The position numbers were made by a program, and so were the translations under genes. 33,462 nt of DNA, from NCBI GenBank assembly GCA_964422725.1, contig CAYRCC010000022.1, positions 1-33,462 of the forward strand, written 5' to 3'. This DNA is from CAKSNH01 sp964422725. GTDB lineage: Bacteria; Bacillota; Clostridia; UBA1381. The notes under the pieces are model-generated. The model saw only the letters and a program-made list of their open reading frames with translations, had not been told where the DNA came from and did not search any database. Below are positions 32,713-33,462 of the stretch, piece by piece. Every line of letters starts with the position of its first letter. Within the stretch, counting starts at the first letter, position 1.

Positions 32713-32766
32713 GCTGTCGGCGATAAACGCCGACAGCCTTTCAAAAGTGATAAATTTATTTTTTGA
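32713..32766 (+). terminator. Double hairpin after purL
   Basis: GCTGTCGGCG (32713-32722) pairs perfectly with CGCCGACAGC (32728-32737), five-base loop. A second arm pair TCAAAA (32741-32746) and TTTTGA (32761-32766) encloses the palindrome TAAATTTA and six T. It shares modules with the hairpins at 11769-11827 and 19336-19394. Confidence 0.6.
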
Positions 32767-32802
32767 GTTTTACTGTCGCTTTGAGTGAAACGGAGGTATA
32801 TT

Positions 32803-33462
32803 ATGAAACCAAAATTGAATACCATATTTTCGGATATACCGTATAATGCAAGTTCAAATGCCGAAGTTGATAAAATTAAAATTTCCAAAATACGGCGGCA
32901 TATGGAAATAATACTTGACGGTGATGCTGTCGACGACAGCCGACTGACAGATTATTTAAAAAGACAGTATAAGCTCAGCACCGTTCAGCTGACGGGAAAA
33001 TCGAATACGCAGTCGTATAGCGTTCAAAAATATGACGAACCCGTAATTTACAATACTCACACCGATAACAGGGCAATTCCGACTCACAAAGAAAATCTCG
33101 GCAGGACACAGGCTACACAAATGCTTTACGGAACGCCTATCCGCGGCGAAATGACTGCAATTTCGGCAATAGATGAAAATTCCGGCAAAGTGATTTTTCA
33201 AGGTCAGGTTTTTGAAGTCGAATTTAAGGAGCTGAAAAACGGTGAGTTTAGGCTTGCTACATTTTCCGTCACTGATTTTAACGACTCGATAACCGTAAAA
33301 ATGTTTGTGAAAAAGCTGAGCGACGAAGAATATAAAACGTTGCAGAAACAGCTTGTAAAGGGCATAAATGTGTGCGTGCGCGGAAACGCACAGTTTGACA
33401 CGTATATGAATGAAACTGTTGTGATGGCTAATGCGGTGGCACAGGTTTTGAGAATCGAAAAA
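32803..33462 (+). CDS. polC: DNA polymerase III PolC-type, N-terminal part (runs off the window)
   Basis: 220 codons are open from ATG 32803 to the last base without a stop. GGAGG at 32792-32796 sets the start. The first 100 residues are a poorly conserved helical domain (MKPKLNTIFSDIPYNASSNA...). From about residue 110 the OB-fold region typical of PolC is recognisable: YGTPIRGEMTAISAIDENSG, VIFQGQVFEVEFKELKNG, then FSVTDFNDSITVKMFVKKLS and GINVCVRGNAQFD. PolC is the main replicative polymerase of low-GC Gram-positives, with a built-in 3'-5' exonuclease after the OB domain; that part and the polymerase core lie beyond the window. It directly follows purL, separated by the double hairpin. Confidence 0.85.
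   Translation, partial: MKPKLNTIFSDIPYNASSNAEVDKIKISKIRRHMEIILDGDAVDDSRLTDYLKRQYKLSTVQLTGKSNTQSYSVQKYDEPVIYNTHTDNRAIPTHKENLGRTQATQMLYGTPIRGEMTAISAIDENSGKVIFQGQVFEVEFKELKNGEFRLATFSVTDFNDSITVKMFVKKLSDEEYKTLQKQLVKGINVCVRGNAQFDTYMNETVVMANAVAQVLRIEK

Noticed and set aside
1..33462. CRISPR array, insertion sequence, prophage or rRNA
   Set aside because: No regularly spaced repeats, transposase or phage genes, or rRNA-like sequence were seen; the only direct repeats are the two 140-bp copies and the hairpin modules.

Overview
The window reads as a chromosomal segment of an anaerobic, endospore-forming low-to-moderate GC Bacillota (class Clostridia). The evidence is a SipL-type spore morphogenesis protein, a WalR/WalK/YycH/YycI cell-wall two-component locus, a PolC-type DNA polymerase III, an oxygen-independent ribonucleotide reductase (NrdD) with NrdR boxes, a single-chain 1246-residue PurL, strong AGGAGG ribosome-binding sites and TTGACA/TATAAT promoters. 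Three pectin (rhamnogalacturonan) genes (PL11 lyase, CE12 esterase, rhamnulokinase) suggest a gut- or rumen-type plant-polysaccharide user, perhaps comparable to pectin specialists such as Monoglobus. The genus cannot be fixed from the sequence.

Layout. Positions 1-1670 form an AT-rich accessory patch: the tail of an unrecognised acidic protein, a SUKH/SMI1-KNR4 protein of the kind used as polymorphic-toxin immunity proteins, and two about 90% identical 140-bp direct repeats flanking it. The repeats carry promoter-like hexamers and the decayed start of an Xre-type HTH gene. A 62-aa membrane protein follows. On the minus strand at 2167-5352 is a secreted modular PL11 rhamnogalacturonan lyase with its own promoter and two LacI/CcpA-like palindromes upstream. 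The conserved nadK-argR-recN operon (5558-8594, minus) is divergent from tadA (8778-9269, plus). At 9430-11752 a CE12-type esterase with SLH-like repeats but no signal peptide is followed by a nitroreductase. At 11861-15629 a nucleoid-associated NdpA-like gene, a GT2 glycosyltransferase, an HxxxDG acyltransferase and a zinc-ribbon membrane protein form one tight plus-strand cluster. A tRNA-Arg(ACG), rhamnulokinase (rhaB) and sipL follow, each with its own signals.

From 19420 to 27987 the main genes are on the minus strand: nrdD with paired NrdR boxes, then yycI, yycH, a small secreted protein, walK and walR. A plus-strand 131-aa membrane protein at 22121-22516 lies between nrdD and yycI. The small secreted protein sits between walK and yycH and has its own promoter, whose -35 is overlapped by a perfect match to the WalR consensus (TGTAAT-N5-TGTAAC). 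This makes it a candidate undescribed output or modulator of the Wal system and is the most interesting item in the window. A divergent histidine phosphatase, purL and the N-terminal part of polC (running off the window) finish the segment.

How the parts work together. PL11 cleaves the rhamnogalacturonan-I backbone outside the cell, CE12 removes acetyl groups, and RhaB phosphorylates L-rhamnulose, although the three genes are dispersed rather than in one locus. Most of the rest is core housekeeping (NAD(P) supply, arginine control, DNA repair, tRNA editing, dNTP and purine synthesis, replication). A recurring hairpin family built from CTTTCAAA..AGTGAC and GTCGGC..GCCGAC modules punctuates several gene ends.
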